From: Pseudomonas sp. GD04091
GTDB taxonomy: Bacteria; Pseudomonadota; Gammaproteobacteria; Pseudomonadales; Pseudomonadaceae
Length of the DNA stretch: 64,000 nt
NCBI RefSeq assembly: GCF_029836165.1
Contig: NZ_JAOEBG010000013.1
Span: 80,908 to 144,907 of the forward strand
Direction of reading: 5' to 3'
Shown: piece by piece, positions 1 through 7,079 of the stretch
How the letters are laid out: each line of letters opens with the position of its first letter
How positions within the stretch are numbered: position 1 is the stretch's first letter
Notes under the pieces: model-generated
Database searches by the model: none
Seen by the model: only the letters and a program-made list of their open reading frames with translations
Told to the model about the DNA's origin: nothing
Program-made: the position numbers and the translations under genes

Positions 1-1
1 C

Positions 2-331
2 CGCAACGGCCTGGGCTATGTCGACCTGGCCCTGGGCAAGATGGGCGTGCAGCGCCGTGTCGCCCTGCGCTCGCAGCACTACCTGATGGCCTCGCAGGTG
101 CTGCAGCAGACCGACATGGTGATGACCGTCCCCGAGCGCTTCGCCCGCCGTCACCAGTTGCGCTACCAGCCCTTGCCTGTGGAGGTGCCAGCGCTGGAAA
201 CCCACCTGTACTGGCATGAAAGCACCGACCAGGATCCGGCCAATCGCTGGATGCGCGAGCAGATCATCGAATTGTGCGAACGGGTGGTGGTACAGGACCA
301 GCAGGCGCTGGAAAACGCGCAACCCGCCTGA
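2..331 (+). CDS. LysR-family transcriptional regulator, C-terminal part only
   Basis: The open frame enters from the left edge, so the N-terminal helix-turn-helix lies outside the window. The visible 109 residues look like the end of a LysR substrate-binding domain: a segment ending VALRSQHYLMASQVL, then DMVMTVPERFARRH, and a closing stretch with the HESTDQDPANRWMREQI pattern typical of LysR regulators of the NodD/SyrM-like type. Effector and target genes cannot be told from this fragment. The identification rests on the general look of the C-terminal domain and is fairly secure at family level only. Confidence 0.75.
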   Translation, partial: RNGLGYVDLALGKMGVQRRVALRSQHYLMASQVLQQTDMVMTVPERFARRHQLRYQPLPVEVPALETHLYWHESTDQDPANRWMREQIIELCERVVVQDQQALENAQPA

Positions 332-486
332 GAAGTTTTTTCCAAAAAACCGCAATTTTGTAGAAAAAAAAATTATTAAAATCGCCACTTGATACGGATA
401 AGGAAAAATATTCATATCCATTACTGCCTAACATGCTGTTCATGGACGCCGAATGGCGGTGTCCCCGCACGGACCCGCACGCGATC

Positions 487-1641
487 ATGTCCAGCACCCC
501 GCTCTACTTCGACTACGCCGCCACCACCCCGGTCGATGACCGGGTCATCGAAGCCATGCTTGGCTGCCTTGGCCGTTCGACGAACTTCGGCAACCCGGCG
601 TCCAGCGGACACTTCCATGGCCAGGCGGCTCGCGAGGCGGTGGAGCAGGCCCGTCGCCAGGTGGCCGAGCGGGTCGGCGCGCACGCCGACGACCTGGTCT
701 GGACCTCCGGCGCCACCGAGTCCAACAACCTCGCCCTCAAAGGCATCGCCCAGGGCTTCGACCATCCCGGACACCTGATCACCAGCCAGCTCGAGCACAA
801 GGCCGTGCTCGACACCGCCGCCGAACTGGAGCGCCAGGGTTGGTCAGTGACCCGCCTGGCCCCGGACGCTCACGGCCTGATCCAGGCCGACGCCGTGCAG
901 GCGGCGCTGCGCCCGGACACACGGCTGGTGTCGCTGATGGCGGTGAACAACGAGCTGGGCACGCTCACCGACTTTGCCAACATCGGCGCGCGGGTTCGCG
1001 AACACGGCGCACTGCTGCATGTGGATGCGGCCCAGGCGGTGGGCAAGCTGGTGATCGATCTGGCACATCAGCCCGTGGACCTGATGTCGTTCTCGGCCCA
1101 CAAGATCTATGGCCCCAAAGGCATCGGCGCGCTCTACGTCGGCCCTCGCGCCCGTCCGGTGATGCGCGCGCAGATGCATGGCGGCGGCCACGAGCGCGGG
1201 CTGCGCTCCGGCACCCTGGCCACCCACCAGATCGTCGGCATGGGCAGCGCCTTCGCCCTCGCCGGCCAGCCGGGCGAGCCGGAGTACCAGCGTTTGGAGC
1301 GACTCGCCCAACGCCTGCGCGAAGGCCTGCTGGCCTTGCCTGGGGTCACGCTCAATGGCTGCGCGCTGCAACGCATTCCGCATACCCTCAACCTGTGCAT
1401 CGATGCCAAGGGTTTCAACAGCTTGGTCCTGACGGGCGAACTGGCACTGTCCAGTACGTCGGCGTGCAACTCGGCGAGCAACGCGGCCTCCCATGTGCTG
1501 CTGGCACTAGGGCTCGACGAACGCCAGGCACGCAGCAGCGTGCGTCTGAGCATCGGGCGGTATACCAGTGAAGCCGATGTGGATGGCGCGATTGCCGTGT
1601 TCAAGCGGGTCGTCACAGCCGCTGCGGTGGCGCTCTGGTAG
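487..1641 (+). CDS. IscS-like cysteine desulfurase (class V aminotransferase)
   Basis: A 384-residue PLP enzyme of the NifS/IscS family, which removes sulfur from cysteine to give alanine and an enzyme persulfide. It opens with YFDYAATTPVDD, carries the cofactor histidine region SGATESNNLALKG, the Schiff-base lysine in SFSAHKIYGPKG, and the catalytic cysteine in SSTSACNSAS, the position equivalent to the IscS active-site Cys. I chose the ATG before the conserved N-terminus; an upstream in-frame ATG at 433 would add 18 unconserved residues. No iscR, iscU, hscA or fdx gene is adjacent, so this is a paralogue outside the isc operon. It may serve a specific sulfur acceptor, but none is visible. 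Confidence 0.9.
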   Translation: MSSTPLYFDYAATTPVDDRVIEAMLGCLGRSTNFGNPASSGHFHGQAAREAVEQARRQVAERVGAHADDLVWTSGATESNNLALKGIAQGFDHPGHLITSQLEHKAVLDTAAELERQGWSVTRLAPDAHGLIQADAVQAALRPDTRLVSLMAVNNELGTLTDFANIGARVREHGALLHVDAAQAVGKLVIDLAHQPVDLMSFSAHKIYGPKGIGALYVGPRARPVMRAQMHGGGHERGLRSGTLATHQIVGMGSAFALAGQPGEPEYQRLERLAQRLREGLLALPGVTLNGCALQRIPHTLNLCIDAKGFNSLVLTGELALSSTSACNSASNAASHVLLALGLDERQARSSVRLSIGRYTSEADVDGAIAVFKRVVTAAAVALW

Positions 1642-1762
1642 GGGCACGTAGCCGGGGCTGACGCCTTCGCCCACCGCAGGAGCGTCAGCCCGCAGATTCA
1701 CATGGCGGCCGAACCGCAACAATGGCATCGTGCAGCTTTCCCCAGCGCACAGGACGCGCTCC

Positions 1763-2395
1763 ATGACACTGCACCTCTGGCTCACCTTTTCCCTCGCCTA
1801 CCTGCTCACCTCGCTCATCCCCGGGCCCAACGTCCTGCTGACCGTGCGCAACGCCTTGCGCCATGGCCCATCGGGCATCGGCATGAGCTTGTTGGGCAAC
1901 CTCACCGCGCAGCTGTTGGCAATCACTGCCGTGGCCATGGGCGTGGGCGCCTTGCTGATTTCGCTGCCCACGGCGTTCCTGGCGCTGAAGCTGGCGGGTG
2001 CCGGGTACCTCATCTATCTGGGTGTACGCCAGTTGTTCTTGCGCAACGCGCCAAAATTGTCGGCCACTGCGCCGACCCCGCCTGCGGCGCAGGCACGATG
2101 GCGCATCGCCATGGAAGCGTTCCTGGTCTCGGCGAGCAATCCGAAAAGCCTGATGTTCTTCGTCGCCTTCCTGCCCCAGTTCCTCGAACCCGGCCGATCG
2201 ATCCTCACTCAGTTCGCGGCGATGTACGTGAGCATGGCGGTGATCGTCTGCGTGGTGCATTCGTTCTATAGCTTCACCGCGTATCGCTTCGGCCAGCAGG
2301 TGAAAGCCTCAACCATCGCCGCTTGGTTCAAGCGTGCCAGCGGAGCGCTGTTCATCGGCCTTGGGATACGTCTGCTCAATACCAAAGCGGTGTAA
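1763..2395 (+). CDS. LysE/RhtB-family amino-acid exporter
   Basis: A 210-residue inner-membrane protein with about six hydrophobic segments. It has the family signature near the N-terminus (LTSLIPGPNVLLTVRNALRHG) and the mid-protein SASNPKSLMFFVAFLPQF, which recurs in LysE/RhtB transporters. Members export amino acids or derivatives such as homoserine, threonine or lysine by proton antiport. The substrate cannot be predicted. The start is supported by AGGA about nine bases upstream. It stands alone between the cysteine desulfurase and the LexA-controlled pair. A second family member lies at 35715-36323. Confidence 0.9.
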   Translation: MTLHLWLTFSLAYLLTSLIPGPNVLLTVRNALRHGPSGIGMSLLGNLTAQLLAITAVAMGVGALLISLPTAFLALKLAGAGYLIYLGVRQLFLRNAPKLSATAPTPPAAQARWRIAMEAFLVSASNPKSLMFFVAFLPQFLEPGRSILTQFAAMYVSMAVIVCVVHSFYSFTAYRFGQQVKASTIAAWFKRASGALFIGLGIRLLNTKAV

Positions 2396-2451
2396 GTCCA
2401 GATCGGAGGTTTTAGCCTACCCGCTGTTGCGAAACGGCCTACAGTGAAATA

Positions 2452-2467
2452 CTGTATGCGCATACAG
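2452..2467 (+). promoter_or_regulatory. LexA-type SOS operator
   Basis: CTGTATGCGCATACAG is a perfect 16-bp palindrome of the CTG-N10-CAG class bound by gamma-proteobacterial LexA. It sits 19 bases before the GTG start of the DUF1654 gene, where a bound repressor would block transcription of that gene and endA. Confidence 0.8.
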
Positions 2468-2486
2468 CAAAACAAGGACTCCCCCT

Positions 2487-2729
2487 GTGGCCGGCACCTC
2501 CGTCGCAACACCGAGCAGTTTTGAGCAACTGGGTCAGCGCATCCAGAAGATCATCAACAGCCCCACCGCGCAGCGCAGCCGTGCCGCGCTGATCTTCCGC
2601 CTGGAGCACGAGTCGCCTGACGACTGGCACAACCTGCTCGCGGAAATCGCCGAGAACGACAATGTCACCCTCGCTCATCGCGACGACGGCGGCGTGCAGA
2701 TCTTCTGGACCGTGCCAAAGGAAGACTGA
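2487..2729 (+). CDS. DUF1654-family small protein, LexA-controlled
   Basis: An 80-residue cytoplasmic protein resembling the Pseudomonas DUF1654 family, for which I know no established biochemical function. It has an alpha-helical N-terminal half (SFEQLGQRIQKIINS) and a C-terminus ending in HRDDGGVQIFWTVPKED. It starts with GTG, supported by AAGGA eight bases upstream. The perfect LexA-type box immediately upstream implies induction by DNA damage. The endA gene begins 7 bases after its stop codon, so the two are almost certainly co-transcribed. A role linked to nucleic acids during the SOS response is inferred from context only. Confidence 0.8.
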   Translation: MAGTSVATPSSFEQLGQRIQKIINSPTAQRSRAALIFRLEHESPDDWHNLLAEIAENDNVTLAHRDDGGVQIFWTVPKED

Positions 2730-2735
2730 CCGTAC

Positions 2736-3428
2736 ATGAGAGTTTCGCTTTTCGCTGCCGCCTGCCTGCTGTTGACCACCGCCCCCGCCCACGCCGATGC
2801 TCCGCGCACCTTCCAGGAAGCCAAGAAGGTCGCGTGGCGTCTGTATGCGCCGCAATCCACCGAGTTCTACTGTGGCTGCAAGTACAAGGGTAACAAGGTC
2901 GACCTGGCCTCCTGCGGCTATGAACCCCGCAAGAACCTGCAACGCGCCTCGCGCATCGAGTGGGAACATATCGTCCCGGCCTGGCAGATCGGCCACCAGC
3001 GTCAGTGCTGGCAGAGCGGCGGGCGCAAGAATTGCTCGCGCCACGACACGGTCTACCAGCGCGCGGAAGCCGACCTGCACAACCTGGTACCGAGCATCGG
3101 CGAGGTCAATGGCGATCGCAGCAACTACAGCTTCGGCTGGCTGCCCGAGCAGCGTGGTCAATATGGGGCCTGCCTCACCCAGGTCGATTTCAAGGCCAAG
3201 AAGGTGATGCCACGCCCATCGATCCGCGGCATGATCGCGCGCACCTACTTCTACATGAGCAAGCAGTACGACCTGCGCCTGTCGAAGCAGGACCGCCAGC
3301 TGTTCGAGGCCTGGAACAAGACCTATCCACCACAAACCTGGGAGCTGCAGCGCAACCAGCAAGTGGCCTGCGTGATGGGGCGTGGCAACGACTTCGTCGG
3401 GCCGGTCAATATGAAAGCCTGTGGCTGA
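2736..3428 (+). CDS. endA: Endonuclease I, periplasmic/secreted DNase
   Basis: A 230-residue endonuclease I family protein. Residues 1-20 form a signal peptide ending in AHADA, so the enzyme is exported. The core has the beta-beta-alpha metal motif: RIEWEHIVPAW supplies the catalytic His, and AEADLHNLVPSIGEVNGDRSN carries the conserved N and D metal-binding region. Multiple cysteines (FYCGCKY, RQCWQSGG, NCSRH) fit disulfides formed in the periplasm. Members cut double-stranded DNA non-specifically. The length is normal. It follows the DUF1654 gene by 7 bases and is probably under the same LexA operator. Confidence 0.92.
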   Translation: MRVSLFAAACLLLTTAPAHADAPRTFQEAKKVAWRLYAPQSTEFYCGCKYKGNKVDLASCGYEPRKNLQRASRIEWEHIVPAWQIGHQRQCWQSGGRKNCSRHDTVYQRAEADLHNLVPSIGEVNGDRSNYSFGWLPEQRGQYGACLTQVDFKAKKVMPRPSIRGMIARTYFYMSKQYDLRLSKQDRQLFEAWNKTYPPQTWELQRNQQVACVMGRGNDFVGPVNMKACG

Positions 3429-3434
3429 GCCGGC

Positions 3435-3860
3435 TCAAGTCAGCGCGCGCAGGTAGGCGCTGGCCTGCTGGTAGCGGGAGAGCCGAGCGAGGTCCGCGGG
3501 GCCGGGGCTGGGGATACGCGACAGGTCGCTGTTGTCGGCCAGGTCCGCCAGCTTGACCTGGCGCGCCAGCGGGTCGACGCCCAGGCGCACGACAAAGGCC
3601 TCGTAGCTCTCCCCTTCACGCCGGCTGAGTGCCAGCAGCGCGGCGAGGATCTTGAGCGGGAAGCCTTCACGGGCCAGATCGGACAGCGTCAGGGGCGTGT
3701 CTTCCAGCACATCGTGGAGCACCGCCACAATCCGTTGCTCGGGCGTGACCACCCGCGCCATCACCCGCAGCGGGTGGAGTATGTAGGCGGCTCCACCCTT
3801 GTCGTACTGTCCGTCATGTGCCCTGGTGGCCACGGCGATGGCCCTTTCCAGCGTTGCCAT
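3435..3860 (-). CDS. HD-domain phosphohydrolase (MESH1/RelA-SpoT hydrolase-like)
   Basis: A 141-residue single HD-domain protein. The motifs are H in ATRAHDGQYDKGG, the HP of YILHPLRV, the HD pair in AVLHDVLEDTPLT, and a late D in KLADLADNSDLS. This arrangement matches the stand-alone (p)ppGpp hydrolase-like or guanosine polyphosphate HD proteins. The substrate is unproven. I used the ATG at 3860 rather than 3875 because GGGGGAG lies six bases before it. It converges with endA; only six bases separate the two stop codons. Confidence 0.8.
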   Translation of the reverse strand: MATLERAIAVATRAHDGQYDKGGAAYILHPLRVMARVVTPEQRIVAVLHDVLEDTPLTLSDLAREGFPLKILAALLALSRREGESYEAFVVRLGVDPLARQVKLADLADNSDLSRIPSPGPADLARLSRYQQASAYLRALT

Positions 3861-3952
3861 GAGGCGCTCCCCCATTCAACCCCTGCCACGTTCAGCATAG
3901 CTGCGACCTTGCAGCTGTGACAGTTTCGCCGAGGTATCCGTTCCAGCGTGGG

Positions 3953-4522
3953 TCAGCGCTTGACGCCGTGCTGGATGACGATCGAATCGGTCCCCAGCTT
4001 GGCCATCACTTCAGCCTTGCGTGCATCGGCCTGGTCCCGGGTCGGGAACGGGCCCAGCAATACCACTGGCTTGCCGTCACGGTATTCGACCCAGGAAGGA
4101 ATGCCCTTTTCGATCAGCCGCGCGGTCATGTCGGTCAGTGCCCCCATGTTCGGGCCCTGGATCACTTCCACGTCCCAGCCTTCGGGCGCCGGCTGGTCGG
4201 CGAGCGCGTCGGCCCGGCGCTGCAAGTCGGCGCCGCCGCAAAGTTCGCGGATACGCAGGTTGTTGCCCGTCTCGTCGATGAGGATCTCGTACTGGCCGTC
4301 ATGCTTGATGGCCACGTAGCTGCGGTAGGGCTCATACTGCCCGGCGTCGTCCTTGCCACGCACCTGGCCACAGATGGAACCCTGGGTGTCGAACCGCACG
4401 TTGGCGAACTTGGCCGTCTTGGGGTTGTTCAGGTGCTCGGCCACCTGCTTGTGCACGCCTTCGACCTCGTTGTCACAGCCCGCCAGGGCCAGCACCGCCA
4501 TTACCACCGCCAGTTTGCGCAC
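3953..4522 (-). CDS. Lipoprotein with C-terminal SPOR domain
   Basis: A 189-residue predicted lipoprotein. It starts with GTG (strong GGAGGT just upstream), followed by a short signal and lipobox LALAGC. The mature part has a globular region with CGQVRGKDDAGQYEPYRSYVAI, and the last about 75 residues (EGWDVEVIQGPNM onwards, with VVLLGPFPTRDQADARKAEV) resemble a SPOR peptidoglycan-binding fold. SPOR proteins bind denuded glycan at division sites or septa. A longer in-frame reading to 4684 runs through the terminator of ahpF and is not credible. Confidence 0.75.
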   Translation of the reverse strand: MRKLAVVMAVLALAGCDNEVEGVHKQVAEHLNNPKTAKFANVRFDTQGSICGQVRGKDDAGQYEPYRSYVAIKHDGQYEILIDETGNNLRIRELCGGADLQRRADALADQPAPEGWDVEVIQGPNMGALTDMTARLIEKGIPSWVEYRDGKPVVLLGPFPTRDQADARKAEVMAKLGTDSIVIQHGVKR

Positions 4523-4643
4523 GCGTCTACCTCCAGATTCGAAGGGGCGCATTCTAGCATGAGCGGGAGCGATAACCGGCGGGGTGAAGCGGTAGCGGAC
4601 AGTTGCAACGTATGTCGTAGGAAGCTGCAGATTCAAACGTAAG

Positions 4644-4678
4644 AAAACGCCGCCATACCTCAGGCATGGCGGCGTTTT
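4644..4678 (-). terminator. Rho-independent terminator of ahpF
   Basis: A perfect 13-bp stem (arms 4644-4656 and 4666-4678) with a nine-base loop. It reads GC-rich then TTTT on the minus strand, 16 bases after the ahpF stop. Confidence 0.9.
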
Positions 4679-4693
4679 CGTCACAGCCGCGAC

Positions 4694-6256
4694 TCAGGCC
4701 GGCGCCGAGGTGCGGATCAGGTGGTCGAAGGCGGCCAGCGAGGCCTTGGCGCCCTCGCCCACGGCGATGACGATCTGCTTGTATGGCACCGTGGTCACGT
4801 CACCGGCGGCGAACACGCCGGGGATGCTGGTCTGCCCCTTGGCGTCGACGATGATTTCGCCCCGTGGCGACAGCTCGACCGTACCCTTGAGCCAATCGGT
4901 GTTCGGCAGCAGACCGATCTGCACGAAGATGCCTTCCAGCGCCAGGTCGTGCAACGCGTCGGTGGTGCGATCCTTGTAGCGCAGGCCGGTCACTTTCTCG
5001 CCATTGCCGACCACTTCGGTGGTCAGCGCACTGGTGATCACCTTGACGTTCGGCAGGCTGTGCAGCTTGCGCTGCAGCACGGCGTCGGCACGCAGCTGGC
5101 TGTCGAACTCGATCAGGGTCACCTGGGCGACGATGCCGGCCAGGTCGATGGCCGCTTCCACGCCGGAGTTGCCACCACCGATCACCGCAACGCGCTTGCC
5201 CTTGAACAACGGGCCGTCGCAATGCGGGCAGTAGGCCACACCACGGGCGCGGTACTCCTGCTCGCCCGGCACGTTCATCTCACGCCAGCGGGCACCGGTG
5301 GCGAGAATCACGGTCTTGGCCTTGAGCGAGGCGCCACCAGCCAGGCGCACTTCGTGCAGGCCGCCATCAGTGGCCGGGACCAGCGTTTCACCGCGCTGCA
5401 GGTTCATGATGTCGACGTCGTACTGCTTGACGTGCTCTTCCAGCGCCGTGGCCAGCTTCGGCCCTTCGGTCTCCTGCACCGAGATGAAGTTCTCGATGGC
5501 CAGGGTATCGAGCACCTGGCCGCCGAAGCGTTCGGCAGCGACACCGGTGCGAATGCCTTTGCGTGCCGCATAGATCGCGGCCGCGGCACCGGCTGGGCCA
5601 CCACCGACCACCAGCACGTCGAAGGCGTCCTTGGCGTTGATCTTCTCGGCCTGACGGGCACCGGCATTGGTGTCGATCTTGCCGAGGATCTCTTCCAGGC
5701 CCATGCGGCCCTGGCCAAACACTTCGCCGTTCAGGTAGATGCTCGGCACCGCCATGACCTTGCGGGCTTCGACTTCATCTTGGAACAGCGCGCCGTCGAT
5801 GGCGACGTGACGCACGTTGGGGTTGAGCACCGCCATCAGGTTCAGCGCCTGAACCACGTCCGGGCAGTTCTGGCACGACAGCGAGAAGTAGGTCTCGAAG
5901 GTGAACTCGCCGTCCAAGGCCTGGATCTGCTCGATCACCTCGGCGCTGGCCTTGGATGGGTGGCCGCCGACCTGCAGCAGCGCCAGCACCAGGGAGGTGA
6001 ATTCGTGGCCCATGGGAATGCCGGCGAAGCGCAGGCTGATATCGGCACCCGGGCGGTTGAGCGAGAACGATGGACGACGGGCGTCGTCACCCTCCGCGCG
6101 CAAGGTAATGAGATTCGACAGGCCGGCGATTTCCACCAGCAGGTCGTGCAGTTCGCGGGACTTCGCGCCGTCGTCGAGGGAGGCAACGATCTCGATCGGC
6201 TGGGTGACCCGCTCCAGGTAGGTTTTCAGTTGCGATTTAAGCGTGGCGTCCAACAT
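4694..6256 (-). CDS. ahpF: Alkyl hydroperoxide reductase subunit F
   Basis: A 520-residue flavoprotein that passes electrons from NADH to AhpC. The N-terminal about 200 residues form the tandem thioredoxin-like domain with the redox pair in SCQNCPDV. Then come the FAD motif VVGGGPAGAAAAIYAARKG, the second redox pair in AYCPHCDGPLFKG, the NADH motif VIGGGNSGVEAAIDLAG, and the C-terminal FAD motif GVFAAGDVTTVPYKQ. The length equals the family norm. It lies 123 bases downstream of ahpC on the same strand with a hairpin between them. AAGGA upstream of the ATG supports the start. Confidence 0.98.
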   Translation of the reverse strand: MLDATLKSQLKTYLERVTQPIEIVASLDDGAKSRELHDLLVEIAGLSNLITLRAEGDDARRPSFSLNRPGADISLRFAGIPMGHEFTSLVLALLQVGGHPSKASAEVIEQIQALDGEFTFETYFSLSCQNCPDVVQALNLMAVLNPNVRHVAIDGALFQDEVEARKVMAVPSIYLNGEVFGQGRMGLEEILGKIDTNAGARQAEKINAKDAFDVLVVGGGPAGAAAAIYAARKGIRTGVAAERFGGQVLDTLAIENFISVQETEGPKLATALEEHVKQYDVDIMNLQRGETLVPATDGGLHEVRLAGGASLKAKTVILATGARWREMNVPGEQEYRARGVAYCPHCDGPLFKGKRVAVIGGGNSGVEAAIDLAGIVAQVTLIEFDSQLRADAVLQRKLHSLPNVKVITSALTTEVVGNGEKVTGLRYKDRTTDALHDLALEGIFVQIGLLPNTDWLKGTVELSPRGEIIVDAKGQTSIPGVFAAGDVTTVPYKQIVIAVGEGAKASLAAFDHLIRTSAPA

Positions 6257-6288
6257 ACGGGCGATTCCTTTTTCAATCTCGGATACAA

Positions 6289-6318
6289 AAACGCCCAGGC
6301 GATGTCGCCCGGGCGTTT
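6289..6318 (-). terminator. Hairpin between ahpC and ahpF (terminator or attenuator)
   Basis: AAACGCCC (6289-6296) pairs with GGGCGTTT (6311-6318). On the minus strand the stem ends in GCGTTTTT. It stands between ahpC and ahpF, so it could end most ahpC transcripts and allow partial read-through into ahpF. Confidence 0.75.
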
Positions 6319-6379
6319 GATGGGGCGGTAGAGGGTTCAGCTTTGGCGGCTGCTTACCGCCCGCGACTGACGCATGGCC

Positions 6380-6943
6380 TTAGATCTTGCCGACCAGGTC
6401 CAGCGATGGCGCCAGGGTGGCTTCGCCTTCTTTCCACTTGGCCGGGCAGACTTCACCTGGGTGGGCGGCGACGTACTGGGCAGCCTTGACCTTGCGCAGC
6501 AGCTCGCTGGCGTCACGGCCTACACCACCGTCATTGATCTCGACGATCTTGATCTGGCCTTCCGGGTTGATCACGAAGGTACCGCGATCGGCCAGACCGG
6601 CTTCTTCGATCAGCACGTCGAAGTTGCGGGCGATGACGTGGGTCGGGTCACCGATCAGCGGGTACTTGATCTTGCCGATGGTGTCCGAGGTGTCGTGCCA
6701 GGCTTTGTGGGTGAAGTGGGTGTCGGTGGACACGCCGTAGATTTCCACGCCCAGCTTCTGGAACTCGGCGTAGTTGTCAGCGAGGTCGCCCAGTTCGGTC
6801 GGGCAGACGAAGGTGAAGTCGGCCGGGTAGAAGAACACGACGGACCACTTGCCTTTCAGATCGGCTTCGCTTACCTGAACGAATTCGCCATTGTGGTAGG
6901 CGGTGGCGTTGAACGGTTTGACCTGGCTGTTGATGATAGGCAT
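6380..6943 (-). CDS. ahpC: Alkyl hydroperoxide reductase subunit C (2-Cys peroxiredoxin)
   Basis: A 187-residue typical 2-Cys peroxiredoxin that reduces H2O2, organic peroxides and peroxynitrite, and is recycled by AhpF. The peroxidatic cysteine is in PADFTFVCPTELGDLAD and the resolving cysteine is in HPGEVCPAKWKEG near the C-terminus. The start MPIINSQVKPF is the universal AhpC start; an ATG five codons earlier is unlikely. It is the promoter-proximal gene of the ahpC-ahpF unit. Confidence 0.98.
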   Translation of the reverse strand: MPIINSQVKPFNATAYHNGEFVQVSEADLKGKWSVVFFYPADFTFVCPTELGDLADNYAEFQKLGVEIYGVSTDTHFTHKAWHDTSDTIGKIKYPLIGDPTHVIARNFDVLIEEAGLADRGTFVINPEGQIKIVEINDGGVGRDASELLRKVKAAQYVAAHPGEVCPAKWKEGEATLAPSLDLVGKI

Positions 6944-7079
6944 GTGCTGCTCCTTCATGGGGTGAGTAAGTTGATGGAGGCCATCCTACCCAAGCAGGTC
7001 CGCGCTGGCTCATTGGCAATGCTCATGTTGGCGATTGGTTTTGGCTATAAGCGGCCAGTGCCGATAGATTCTTTCATTC

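Noticed and set aside
4721..6331. 536-codon frame opposite ahpF
   Set aside because: It is an antisense shadow of the GC-rich ahpF coding sequence; the product resembles no family.
7034..7048. OxyR-like site ahead of ahpC
   Set aside because: ATTGGTTTTGGCTAT matches only part of the consensus and the other half-sites are not in register. OxyR control is likely from the family but not shown here.
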